Below are positions 20,081 through 29,202 of a stretch of 41,568 nucleotides of DNA, one piece after another; position 1 is the stretch's first letter; each line of letters begins with the position of its first letter. Made by a program: the position numbers and the translations under genes. Below the pieces are notes generated by a model, which saw only the letters and a list, made by a program, of their open reading frames with translations, did not search any database and had not been told where the DNA came from. Origin of the DNA: an uncultured Alphaproteobacteria bacterium (GTDB taxonomy: Bacteria; Pseudomonadota; Alphaproteobacteria; Methylaequorales; Methylaequoraceae); NCBI GenBank assembly GCA_902542925.1, contig CACBWF010000001.1, positions 1 to 41,568 of the forward strand, written 5' to 3'.

Positions 20081-21388
20081 TTAAATATTTTTAAGTTCTG
20101 CATCAAGAATTGAATAAACATTTTCTAGAGTTTTATTGTCAATGCAGTATGGTGGCATCAAATATATCGTATTTCCAATTGGTCTTATCAAAAGACCTTT
20201 TTTTAGGAATTGTTCTCTTATTTTATTTCCTATTTTTGAGCCATACTTTTGATCCGCTCCAATTAAATCAAACGCTGCAATACTACCAATTAATCGAGTC
20301 TTAGAAACTTTTATGTTAGTTTTTAAAAAATCTAATCCCTTTTTGTGAATTTTTTCTATTTGAGAAACTTTGTTCAAAACATTGTTTTTTTCAAAAATTT
20401 TTAATGATGCTATGGCAACAGAACAGGCTAATGGATTTGCTGTAAACGAATGCCCATGCAAAAAGGTTTTCTTGAAATCTGTGTCAACAAATTCATTGTG
20501 AATACTTTCAGAAAAAATTGTTGCTGCAAGGGGAATGTATCCTGCTGTAAGAGATTTAGCTATACACACGATATCAGGCTTTGTAATAATATGCTCCATT
20601 GCAAACATTTTCCCTGTTCTACCAAATCCAGTCATTACCTCATCAAAAATAATTATTATATTTTTTTCTTTAAATCTCTTAAGTACTTTGTCAAGAAATA
20701 AAGGATCACATATTTTCATTCCTGATGCACCCTGAATGATAGGTTCAATAATAACTGCAGCAATTTCGTCCGGACTATCATTCAAAATTTCTTCAACAAA
20801 GTTCAATGATTCCTTTTCTTTTTCATACTTTTTATTGTCCCCTTCCCAAGTTTCAGGAAATGGGATAAAAGTGGTATCTAGAGTTAAATCTTTAAATGGT
20901 CCATAGAATCCACTTGAATATCCGACTGACATTGCTCCAAATGTATCCCCATGATACCCCCCCTTGAAGGCCAAAAATTTTGTTTTTCTTTTACCTCTAT
21001 TATACCAATATTGAATTGCAACTTTTAACGCAACCTCCACTGCTGTAGAACCATTATCGGAATAAAAAACTCTTGACAATTTATTTGGCAAAAGTGTAAT
21101 CAATTTTTCAGCAAGAGACGTTGCTGGTTCATGAGTAAATCCGGCAAATAATATTTGTTCAATTTTTTTTGCCTGTAAATTTAAATCTTTTATAATTTCT
21201 GCTCGGGCATGCCCATGAGTATTAACCCACCATGACGATATTAGATCAAGATATTCATTTCCATCAATGTCAAAAACTTTTTCATCTTTTCCTGAAACAA
21301 TTACAATTGGGTCTTCACAATTCTTTTTTTGCGTAAATGGATGCCAAATATGTTTTCTATCCAATTCTAAAATTTTCTTTTTCATCAT
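20081..21388 (-). CDS. bioA: Adenosylmethionine-8-amino-7-oxononanoate aminotransferase
   Basis: DRKHIWHPFTQ, LDLISSWWVNTHGHARAEI, GGYHGDTFGAMSVG, IIIFDEVMTGFGRTGKMFAMEH, LHGHSFTANPLAC. Confidence 0.97.
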   Translation of the reverse strand: MMKKKILELDRKHIWHPFTQKKNCEDPIVIVSGKDEKVFDIDGNEYLDLISSWWVNTHGHARAEIIKDLNLQAKKIEQILFAGFTHEPATSLAEKLITLLPNKLSRVFYSDNGSTAVEVALKVAIQYWYNRGKRKTKFLAFKGGYHGDTFGAMSVGYSSGFYGPFKDLTLDTTFIPFPETWEGDNKKYEKEKESLNFVEEILNDSPDEIAAVIIEPIIQGASGMKICDPLFLDKVLKRFKEKNIIIIFDEVMTGFGRTGKMFAMEHIITKPDIVCIAKSLTAGYIPLAATIFSESIHNEFVDTDFKKTFLHGHSFTANPLACSVAIASLKIFEKNNVLNKVSQIEKIHKKGLDFLKTNIKVSKTRLIGSIAAFDLIGADQKYGSKIGNKIREQFLKKGLLIRPIGNTIYLMPPYCIDNKTLENVYSILDAELKNI

Positions 21389-22038
21389 AGCTTTATCAAA
21401 CCTTCAAATCTTTTTATGGTTTCAAAATCTACTTTCTCTACTTTTGGCAAACATCCCAATACTATTTTTTTCTTTTTTGTATTATAAATATTTTTTACAA
21501 ATTCTTCGATTGTATTTATTACATCGCTTAAAATTTCGCCAGTAAAAATGATGCCCCTAAGATCTACATCTTTTTTAGTTATTTCAGAAATTGATAATAA
21601 CGTGTGATTGATAGTACCAAGTTTTGTTGAAGAAACCAATATCAATGGAAGAGAAAGTTTTTTTATTAAATCAATTATAAAATAATTATTATTAATAGGA
21701 ACTAATAATCCCCCTGCACCTTCAACTATTAAATTATTTTGCATATTCTTGTTTGGTAATTTTATGTCATTGATATTAATCGAAATTTTTTCTTTGTTTG
21801 CAGCAAGATTGGGAGAAATAGGGTACTTTAATAAATAACTTTCTTGATGTACTTTTACATTTCCATTTGTAATTCTTTTTACTACATCTGAATCGGTTTC
21901 ACCATTGTTATTGTACCCGCATTGAATGGGTTTCCAATATTCTCCATTAAGTTTATATGCTAAACAAGCAGAAACAACGGTTTTACCGATATTTGTATCT
22001 GTACCTGATACAAAAAAACCTGAATTATTTTCGTTCAT
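21385..22038 (-). CDS. bioD: Dethiobiotin synthetase
   Basis: FFVSGTDTNIGKTVVSACL P-loop, YWKPIQCG, IVEGAGGLLVPI. Confidence 0.95.
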   Translation of the reverse strand: MNENNSGFFVSGTDTNIGKTVVSACLAYKLNGEYWKPIQCGYNNNGETDSDVVKRITNGNVKVHQESYLLKYPISPNLAANKEKISININDIKLPNKNMQNNLIVEGAGGLLVPINNNYFIIDLIKKLSLPLILVSSTKLGTINHTLLSISEITKKDVDLRGIIFTGEILSDVINTIEEFVKNIYNTKKKKIVLGCLPKVEKVDFETIKRFEGLIKL

Positions 22039-22807
22039 TTATTAAGACTATAAAACATGAAATAAAATATGAAACACTAAATGTTTTTTTCAGATTTCTA
22101 AGAAAAAAAAAATTATTTTTAGAATTATTTAATTTTGCTCCAACACCTATAATTTTAAGTTTGTTCAAAAATTCAAATACATTAGAAAATTTTACAAAAT
22201 ATTCCATTTCTTCTGAAAAAATAGTTTTTTGAGTTTTTTTTATATATTTAAATAAAATTTCATGACTTGGTAATTGATTTAAATTAATTTTTTCAAGATC
22301 CTTGTTTTGAATTTCCTCTAATTGTTTGAAACTTTTGTTATTAGGGAAAGTGAAACCAAATATGGTTCCTGATTTTGCGGTATTAAAGATTTTATCTAGA
22401 ACCTTAAATATATTTGATGACCAATGAAGTGACATGTTAGATGTAATAAAATTACATCTTTCAAATGAATCTATCTTATCGAAATCCTTCTCAACAAAGT
22501 TTACCTTAGAATCATTTTTTAATCCGTTGATATTCAAGCTATTAAATTTTTGTCTTGCTTTATTTACCATTTTAGGTGAAATATCATATGATAATAAACT
22601 TTTAAAATCTAAATTTTCTAATAACATTTTTGTATATATTCCTGTGCCAGAGCCTAATTCAACAATATTAGGAATTGATTTTTTTCCAATTTTTTTTAAA
22701 ACATTTCTCATTAATAACTGCCCAGCTAAAATTTGAATATCTGCAAAGCAATCATATTTTTCTGCACCATTATTAAAAGAACTTAAAATTTTTTTTTTAT
22801 AATTCAT
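22025..22807 (-). CDS. bioC: Malonyl-ACP O-methyltransferase
   Basis: SAM-methyltransferase motif IVELGSGTGIYTKMLLE; FNNGAEKYDCFADIQ near the N-terminus; located in the bio cluster. Confidence 0.85.
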   Translation of the reverse strand: MNYKKKILSSFNNGAEKYDCFADIQILAGQLLMRNVLKKIGKKSIPNIVELGSGTGIYTKMLLENLDFKSLLSYDISPKMVNKARQKFNSLNINGLKNDSKVNFVEKDFDKIDSFERCNFITSNMSLHWSSNIFKVLDKIFNTAKSGTIFGFTFPNNKSFKQLEEIQNKDLEKINLNQLPSHEILFKYIKKTQKTIFSEEMEYFVKFSNVFEFLNKLKIIGVGAKLNNSKNNFFFLRNLKKTFSVSYFISCFIVLINERK

Positions 22808-23447
22808 TGTTCTGTTTTAAAAAATTAAGAATTATTTTTGAAGCTTTTTTTGGAAATTTATATGGAAAACCATGATCTCCATCAACAACCAAATCTCCGT
22901 CTAGTTTTTCTAAGTCTTTAATTTTGATAATTCTATCATCCTTGCAAAAAATATTTTGTTGTGGTGCTTTGTTTTTAAATTCGATTGTTGTTAAATTTTC
23001 ATCTCTTAATAAATGCAAAGAATCTATTAATAATTTGTTGTTCAATAATTTATTTGGTTTTTCAAACTGAACTCCTGAATTTTTAAAAAAATCATTTAAT
23101 ACATAACTAGGATCTAATTTAAACATTTTTATCATTCTATTAATTGATTTTCTTATATTATTTTTTTTAGAAAAGTAGCTAGCTGAACCACAAAAATTAA
23201 TTAAACCATCAAATGAATTAATATTTTTTAATAACCAGTTATAACCAAAAGAATGAGTGATGAAAAAATTTTTTTTATCTTCGCTTTCAGTAATACTTGG
23301 ATAATAAGGATTGCAATAAAAACCAAGATCGAAGGTAATTGTCTCAAAACGATCACCTATTTCATTATTTAAAATTTTCAATAATGGTTTCCAAAATTTA
23401 GAATTAAACCCCCAACCATGAATAAAGTATAGTTTTTTATTTTTCAA
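22797..23447 (-). CDS. Divergent alpha/beta hydrolase, putative pimeloyl-ACP methyl ester carboxylesterase (BioH-like role)
   Basis: IHGWGFNSKFWKPLL N-terminal motif, ITHSFGYNWLL nucleophile elbow, candidate catalytic Asp in CKDDRII and His in DGDHGFPY. Overlaps bioF and bioC by 11 bp each. Confidence 0.65.
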   Translation of the reverse strand: MKNKKLYFIHGWGFNSKFWKPLLKILNNEIGDRFETITFDLGFYCNPYYPSITESEDKKNFFITHSFGYNWLLKNINSFDGLINFCGSASYFSKKNNIRKSINRMIKMFKLDPSYVLNDFFKNSGVQFEKPNKLLNNKLLIDSLHLLRDENLTTIEFKNKAPQQNIFCKDDRIIKIKDLEKLDGDLVVDGDHGFPYKFPKKASKIILNFLKQNNEL

Positions 23448-24609
23448 TTGAATGTAATGCTTCTAAAAATTTTAAAATTATTTTTCTATTGATGTGGGAA
23501 GTTATGGTCAGTCTAATCCTTTCCTTCCCGTATGGAACTGTTGGAGTCATAATTGCTGATGTAAAAAATCCTTTTTTTAATAAAATATGACTAATTTTTT
23601 TATAGTCAGTTTTTTTTGTTTTTATCATTGGAATTATATTAGTTTTTGAGTCAAGTGTATCGTACCCTAGTTGATTTAACTTTTTTCTGAGAAAATTGGA
23701 ATTTTCAAGTAATTCTTTCCTTTTACATGATAATTGAGACATTATTTCGACCGCTTTGCTAATAGATCCTAATACATTTGGAGGTAATGCTGTGGTGTAA
23801 ATAAAACCTGAACAATAATTAATTAAATTTTTCGCTATTTTGGTTGAACAACAAATATATGAACCGTAGGAGCCAAAAGCCTTACTAAATGTACCAATGG
23901 AGATTTCTTTTTTATTTTTTTTGGATTCTAACTCAGTAATTCCAAAACCACTTTTACCTAAAACACCGGTGGCGTGGGCTTCATCAATATATAAATAACA
24001 ATTAAATTTTTCAGCTAAATTTCTTAGCGATTCAATGTCAACTACATCTCCATCCATACTAAAAACTGATTCTGAAATTATTAACTTATTTTTTATATTT
24101 TTGAATTTTAACAAAAAATATTCTAAGTGATTCATATCAAGATGATTGTACCTAACAGTTTTGAATCCTGAAATTTTACAACCAATATTAATACTTGCAT
24201 GATTTAGCTTATCACTAAAAATGATACACTCATCTGGCTTTCTTGAAAAGTTTCCAAGAATTGATGGAATTACCGAAATATTTAGCTGGTATCCACTGCT
24301 AAAGATCAAACAATTTTCTGCTTGGTAAAAAGATTTAATTTTTTTTTCAATTTTCTCAATTAAGTCTAAATTTCCAGAAACAAGTCTTGAGGATGATAGG
24401 CTAGTACCAAATTTCTCTGTCCATAAAATTGATTCTTTGATAAGTTTTGGATTATTAGACAATCCTAGATAATCATTACTAGAGAAATTGTAAACAAACT
24501 GGTTGTTGTATAATAATTTTCCATGCAAATTAAGATTTGATTGAGGAGTGCCCAGAGAAATTCTCTTTAATTTTCTATTTTTTTTATTATTTGAATTAAA
24601 TGTAAGCAC
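23437..24609 (-). CDS. bioF: 8-amino-7-oxononanoate synthase
   Basis: FSSNDYLGLSNNPKLI, SSSRLVSGNLDLIEKIE, YIDEAHATGVLGKSGFGI, TFSKAFGSYGSYICCS. Predicted GTG start. Confidence 0.95.
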   Translation of the reverse strand: MLTFNSNNKKNRKLKRISLGTPQSNLNLHGKLLYNNQFVYNFSSNDYLGLSNNPKLIKESILWTEKFGTSLSSSRLVSGNLDLIEKIEKKIKSFYQAENCLIFSSGYQLNISVIPSILGNFSRKPDECIIFSDKLNHASINIGCKISGFKTVRYNHLDMNHLEYFLLKFKNIKNKLIISESVFSMDGDVVDIESLRNLAEKFNCYLYIDEAHATGVLGKSGFGITELESKKNKKEISIGTFSKAFGSYGSYICCSTKIAKNLINYCSGFIYTTALPPNVLGSISKAVEIMSQLSCKRKELLENSNFLRKKLNQLGYDTLDSKTNIIPMIKTKKTDYKKISHILLKKGFFTSAIMTPTVPYGKERIRLTITSHINRKIILKFLEALHSIEK

Positions 24610-24654
24610 AGTCTAGAATATATTATTTCTAATTTTAGCAAAACGAGAGAGTAA

Positions 24655-25932
24655 ATGAAACCAGAAACATTAGTTTTACATGAAGGACATAGAAGAGATG
24701 AAACCACTACATCTGTAGCTGTCCCAATATACCAAACTACCTCATATCAATTTGATAACACAGAACACGCATCAAAATTATTTGGTTTGCAGGAGCTAGG
24801 TAATATTTATACAAGGATTATGAACCCCACAGTTGCCGTACTTGAATCAAGAATTTCCAAAATTGATGGAGGAGTTGCAGGTCTAGCAGTTAGTTCAGGG
24901 CAATCCGCATCTGCATTTGCAGTACAAAATATTTGCCATGCTGGTGACAATTTTATTAGTTCAACTGATTTGTACGGTGGAACATGGAATTTATTTTCAA
25001 ATACATTTAAAGATATGGGCATTGAGTGCAGGTTTGTTGATCCAAAGAATCCTGATGATTTCGAAAAAGCAATTGATGAAAAAACAAGATGTATATATGC
25101 CGAAACACTTCCGAATCCAAAACTTGAAGTGTTTCCAATCAAAGAGGTAGCAGACATTGGGAGAAAACATAACGTTCCTCTTATAATGGATAACACTGCA
25201 GCCCCATTGATCTCAAAACCCATCGAACATGGAGCAGCTATAGTTGTGTACTCAACAACTAAATATATTGGCGGTCATGGAGTTTCTATTGGTGGTCTTT
25301 TAATAGATGGTGGAAATTTTGATTGGGAAAAAGCAGGAGATAGATTTCCAATGTTGAACAAGCCCGATCCAAGTTACCATGGGGCAATTTGGACTCAAGC
25401 TGCAAAGCCACTTGGTCCTATTGCTTATATCCTAAAAGCAAGAGTTACATTATTACGAGATCTAGGATCTGCAATGAGCCCATTTAATGCTTTTACATTT
25501 ATTCAAGGTCTTGAAACATTACCTTTACGAATGGAAAGACACTGTGAAAATGCTAAAAAGGTGGCTGATTACCTAAGTAAACATAATAAGGTATCAAAGG
25601 TTATTTATCCGTCTCATATGAAAGATGAATACTTAAAACGTGCTAATGATTATTTAAAAAATGGTTTTGGCGCATTAGTCGGATTCGAATTAAAAGATGG
25701 GGCAGACTCTGGTAAAAAATTTATAGATAACCTTAAACTACTCTACCATGTTGCTAATATAGGTGACTCTAGATCTTTGGCTATCCATCCTTCATCAACT
25801 ACTCATTCTCAATTATCTGCAGATGAGCAAATTGCAGCTGGGGTTACTCCTGGGTACGTTAGATTGTCAATTGGGATTGAGCACATTGACGATATAATTG
25901 AAGACATTGAACAGGCCTTAAACAAATCTTAA
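24655..25932 (+). CDS. metY: O-acetylhomoserine sulfhydrylase / Cys-Met metabolism PLP enzyme
   Basis: PIYQTTSYQFDNTEHASKLFGL, YTRIMNPTVAVLESRIS, VVYSTTKYIGGHGVSIGG, HPSSTTHSQLS. Confidence 0.88.
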   Translation: MKPETLVLHEGHRRDETTTSVAVPIYQTTSYQFDNTEHASKLFGLQELGNIYTRIMNPTVAVLESRISKIDGGVAGLAVSSGQSASAFAVQNICHAGDNFISSTDLYGGTWNLFSNTFKDMGIECRFVDPKNPDDFEKAIDEKTRCIYAETLPNPKLEVFPIKEVADIGRKHNVPLIMDNTAAPLISKPIEHGAAIVVYSTTKYIGGHGVSIGGLLIDGGNFDWEKAGDRFPMLNKPDPSYHGAIWTQAAKPLGPIAYILKARVTLLRDLGSAMSPFNAFTFIQGLETLPLRMERHCENAKKVADYLSKHNKVSKVIYPSHMKDEYLKRANDYLKNGFGALVGFELKDGADSGKKFIDNLKLLYHVANIGDSRSLAIHPSSTTHSQLSADEQIAAGVTPGYVRLSIGIEHIDDIIEDIEQALNKS

Positions 25933-25938
25933 ATATTT

Positions 25939-26940
25939 ATGTCTGAAACTTCCGGATTCCCCTTTGTTAGAAGTCAAAGACTTAGAAGTAGTAGCAATTT
26001 AAGAGATTTAGTCTCTGAAAATAACATAACTATGAATGATCTTGTAATGCCTATATTTGTTACTGAAGATCAAGATAGAGATCTAAAAATTAATAAAATG
26101 CCAGGCATTATTCGAAAAAAAGAATGTGATATTATTAAAGAAGTAGAAAAACTAATAAAAAAAGGAATAAAATCAATAGCTCTTTTCCCTAGGGTAGATC
26201 CTCAAAAAAAAAATAATGAAGGAGAGGAGTCAACTAACTCAAATAATTTAATATGCAGATGTCTAAGGATGCTATCAAAAGAATTCCCAAATTTCCCTCT
26301 TATTTGCGATGTTGCATTAGATGCTTACACCTTATCTGGACATGATGGTCTAATTGACGAAAATGGGAAAATCTTAAATGATCTTACTATAAAGAAATTA
26401 GCTGAAATGTCCCTAAATTTTGCAAGATCTGGAGCAAAAATTATTGCACCAAGCGACATGATGGATGGACGTATTAAAATAATCAGAAATTGTTTAGAAA
26501 AAAATAATTATGAAGATATTTGTATTATATCTTATTCGGCAAAATATTGCTCTGAATTATACAAACCTTTTAGGGAAGCTTTGGGGAGTGAAAAAAATTT
26601 AGGGTTAAGTTCCAAAGAATATTATCAACTAGATGTAAGGAATACCGTAAATGCAATTAGAAAAATTCACGAAGATATTTTGGAGGGTTCAGATATAATA
26701 ATGGTAAAACCAGCCACTTTTTATCTAGATATAATCAAAGAAGCAAAAGAAAAAATAAATGTGCCAATAGCTGCATATCAAGTTAGCGGGGAATATTATA
26801 TGTTAAAGATGGCTTCACTCAATGAAGTATTTAATTATAAAAATGTAGTAGTGGAGAGCTTAAATTGTATCAAAAGAGCTGGGGCAAGCTTGATTTTTTC
26901 ATATTTTACGGAAGAAGCCTCCGAATGGTTAAAAGATTAA
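25939..26940 (+). CDS. hemB: Delta-aminolevulinic acid dehydratase (porphobilinogen synthase)
   Basis: VMPIFVTEDQD, LICDVALDAYTLSGHDGLI, IIAPSDMMDGRI, SYSAKYCSELYKPFREA, IMVKPATFYLDII. Confidence 0.97.
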   Translation: MSETSGFPFVRSQRLRSSSNLRDLVSENNITMNDLVMPIFVTEDQDRDLKINKMPGIIRKKECDIIKEVEKLIKKGIKSIALFPRVDPQKKNNEGEESTNSNNLICRCLRMLSKEFPNFPLICDVALDAYTLSGHDGLIDENGKILNDLTIKKLAEMSLNFARSGAKIIAPSDMMDGRIKIIRNCLEKNNYEDICIISYSAKYCSELYKPFREALGSEKNLGLSSKEYYQLDVRNTVNAIRKIHEDILEGSDIIMVKPATFYLDIIKEAKEKINVPIAAYQVSGEYYMLKMASLNEVFNYKNVVVESLNCIKRAGASLIFSYFTEEASEWLKD

Positions 26941-26949
26941 ACTTGATTT

Positions 26950-26979
26950 TTGAATTTTACAAGATTAATACATTATATT
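26950..26979 (+). promoter_or_regulatory. Candidate sigma70-type promoter upstream of the sgaA module
   Basis: TTGAAT (26950-26955), 18 bp, TATATT (26974-26979), then AGGAG (27004-27008) before the ATG at 27015. Confidence 0.4.
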
Positions 26980-27014
26980 AAGATATTAAGCAATTATAAA
27001 TTTAGGAGATTATT

Positions 27015-28241
27015 ATGACAAGAAAACATCCAGGAAGATTTCACATATTCATTCCAGGTCCTACTAATATACCTGAAAGGATACTTAATGCAATGCATAT
27101 CTCTTCAGAGGATCAGAGAAACCCCGAAATACCTGAACTAACTCTACCTCTGTACAAAGATGTAAAAAAAGTATTTAAATCAGAAACTGGTCAAGTATTC
27201 TTGTTTCCAGGTTCAGGAACTGGTGCCTGGGAATCGGCTATAATCAATACAATGTCTCCAAATGAAAAAGTTCTCATATACCGATATGGTCAATTCAGTC
27301 ATCTTTGGGCAGATATGTTTGAAAGATTAGGTCTAGATGCACAAATCATAGATCGTGAATGGGGTACTGGAACTCCTCCTGAAGATATAGAAAAAATACT
27401 TAAAGAAGATGTTAATAAAGAAATTAAGGTCGTGTGTGTTACACAAAATGAAACAGCAACTGGTGTTACCTCTCACGTTGAAGATGTGAGAGCTGCAATT
27501 GATGCTGCAAATCATCCGGCTTTGTTATTTGTTGATGGGGTTAGTTCAATTGCTTCAATTGATTTTAAAATGGAGGAATGGAAAGTTGATTGTGCAATAT
27601 CTGGTTCTCAGAAAGGGTTTATGCTCCCATCTGGAATGGCAATAATGTGCGTTAGTCAAAAAGCACTTGAAGCTCATAAATCTGCTAAATTAAAAAGGTG
27701 CTATTATTCTTGGGAGGATCAAATCGCAACAAATAAAGATGGGTACTTTCCTTATACACCTCAGATTCCAATGTTACGTGCTCTGCAAGAATCTTGTAAC
27801 ATGCTGTTTGAAGAAGGGTTAGAAAATGTATTTAAAAGACATCATCGTATCGCTGAAGGTGTCAGGAAAGCTGTAATAGAAGGTTGGGGTTTAAAACTTT
27901 GTGCTCAAGATGAGTATTGGCATTCTGATACTGTTACTGCGATAGTTGTTCCTGAAGATAAGGATGCAAAAGAGGTTATATCTACAGCTTTTAATAAGTA
28001 CCACTTATCTTTAGGTGCAGGTTTAACAAAAGTTGCAGGTAAAGTTTTTAGAATTGGTCATCTTGGTGACCTAAATGAGTTACAAGCTTCTGCTGCTATT
28101 AATGGTGCAGAAATGGCTATGATTGATTCAGGCATAAATGTACAACCAGGAAGTGGTGTATCCGCTGCTTCTGAATATTGGAGAAAGGCTTTAGATAAAG
28201 ATGCAAAAATTCAAAGTATTGGTAACAAGGAAGTGGCCTGA
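27015..28241 (+). CDS. sgaA: Serine-glyoxylate aminotransferase
   Basis: FIPGPTNIPERILNAM, FPGSGTGAWESAIIN, TQNETATGV, LLFVDGVSSIASIDFKMEEWKVDCAISGSQKGFMLPSGMAI (PLP-lysine region). Confidence 0.93.
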   Translation: MTRKHPGRFHIFIPGPTNIPERILNAMHISSEDQRNPEIPELTLPLYKDVKKVFKSETGQVFLFPGSGTGAWESAIINTMSPNEKVLIYRYGQFSHLWADMFERLGLDAQIIDREWGTGTPPEDIEKILKEDVNKEIKVVCVTQNETATGVTSHVEDVRAAIDAANHPALLFVDGVSSIASIDFKMEEWKVDCAISGSQKGFMLPSGMAIMCVSQKALEAHKSAKLKRCYYSWEDQIATNKDGYFPYTPQIPMLRALQESCNMLFEEGLENVFKRHHRIAEGVRKAVIEGWGLKLCAQDEYWHSDTVTAIVVPEDKDAKEVISTAFNKYHLSLGAGLTKVAGKVFRIGHLGDLNELQASAAINGAEMAMIDSGINVQPGSGVSAASEYWRKALDKDAKIQSIGNKEVA

Positions 28242-29172
28242 TTCAGTTGAACATAGACTTAGTGAAAAATTTGATGCAACTCTAAACCTCACTGATGTAC
28301 CACTTGATGAAGAACAATTAAAGGAGGCAATGCTTAACTATGATGCTTTGCTTCCTACAGTCACTGATAAAATTTCCAACAATATTCTGTCTGTTGAGAA
28401 TAGAAGAGTAAGAATTGTTGGTAACTTTGGTGTGGGATTTAATAACATTGATATTGATTCTGCAAAAACCAACGGAATTGTTGTTACTAATACTCCAGAA
28501 GTTTTAACAGATTGTACAGCAGACATCGCAATGCTGCTAATGTTAGGAATTGCTAGGAGAGCAAGCGAAGGTGAACCACATGTCAGAAATACAGAATGGA
28601 CAGGCTGGAGACCTACCCACATGATGGGAACAAAAGTTACTGGAAAAGTTCTTGGTCTTATAGGTATGGGAAGAATAGCACAAGCAATGGCAAAAAAAGC
28701 ACATTTCGGTTTTGGAATGAAGATTGTTTTTTTTGATCCATATTTTAAAAACAAAGAAATTATTGAAAAATTTTCAGCGATATCGAGCGATTCGATTGAA
28801 GATTTATTATCTGAATCAGATTTTGTTTCACTTCATTGTCCATCTACACCGGAAACTCAGGGTTTAATCAATACTGAAAGGTTAGAGAAAATGAAGCCTA
28901 GCGCATATTTAATAAATACTGCAAGAGGAGATATCGTAGTTGAAGAAGACTTAATAAAAGCACTTGAAAATAATCAAATAAAAGGTGCAGGTTTAGATGT
29001 ATATCTAAATGAACCTTCTGTTCCTGATAAACTTAAAAATTTAAAAAATGTTTTTTTGTTACCACACCTTGGAAGCGCTACAGAAGAAACAAGAGAGGCT
29101 ATGGGTTTAAGGGTTTATGATAATATAGAAGCTTTTTTTAATGATAATGAACCACTCGATCGAGTTGTATAG
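28201..29172 (+). CDS. D-isomer-specific 2-hydroxyacid dehydrogenase, likely glyoxylate/hydroxypyruvate reductase
   Basis: KVLVTRKWPDSVEHRL, NFGVGFNNIDIDSAKTNGIVVTNTPEVLTDCTADIAM, LGLIGMGRIAQAMAKKA, HCPSTPETQGLI, INTARGDIVVEEDLI, LPHLGSATEETREAM. Confidence 0.93.
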   Translation: MQKFKVLVTRKWPDSVEHRLSEKFDATLNLTDVPLDEEQLKEAMLNYDALLPTVTDKISNNILSVENRRVRIVGNFGVGFNNIDIDSAKTNGIVVTNTPEVLTDCTADIAMLLMLGIARRASEGEPHVRNTEWTGWRPTHMMGTKVTGKVLGLIGMGRIAQAMAKKAHFGFGMKIVFFDPYFKNKEIIEKFSAISSDSIEDLLSESDFVSLHCPSTPETQGLINTERLEKMKPSAYLINTARGDIVVEEDLIKALENNQIKGAGLDVYLNEPSVPDKLKNLKNVFLLPHLGSATEETREAMGLRVYDNIEAFFNDNEPLDRVV

Positions 29173-29202
29173 TTAAATAAAAACTTTAGAGAAATAAAAG
29201 CA

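Noticed and set aside
24610-24654. Possible SAM riboswitch or BirA/BioR operator between bioF and metY
   Set aside because: The gap is only 45 bp, and I recognise no TTGTAAAC-type BirA site, no TTATMKATAA-type BioR site and no riboswitch-like pseudoknot pairing.
24807-25223. 138-aa minus-strand ORF inside metY, and similar ones at 28338-28754 and 27333-27515
   Set aside because: Antisense shadows of conserved enzymes; no family resemblance.
26941-27014. 74-bp intergenic gap that could fit a tRNA or glycine riboswitch
   Set aside because: No cloverleaf arms or T-loop GTTCRA, no conserved riboswitch core; it reads as AT-rich promoter plus ribosome-binding site.
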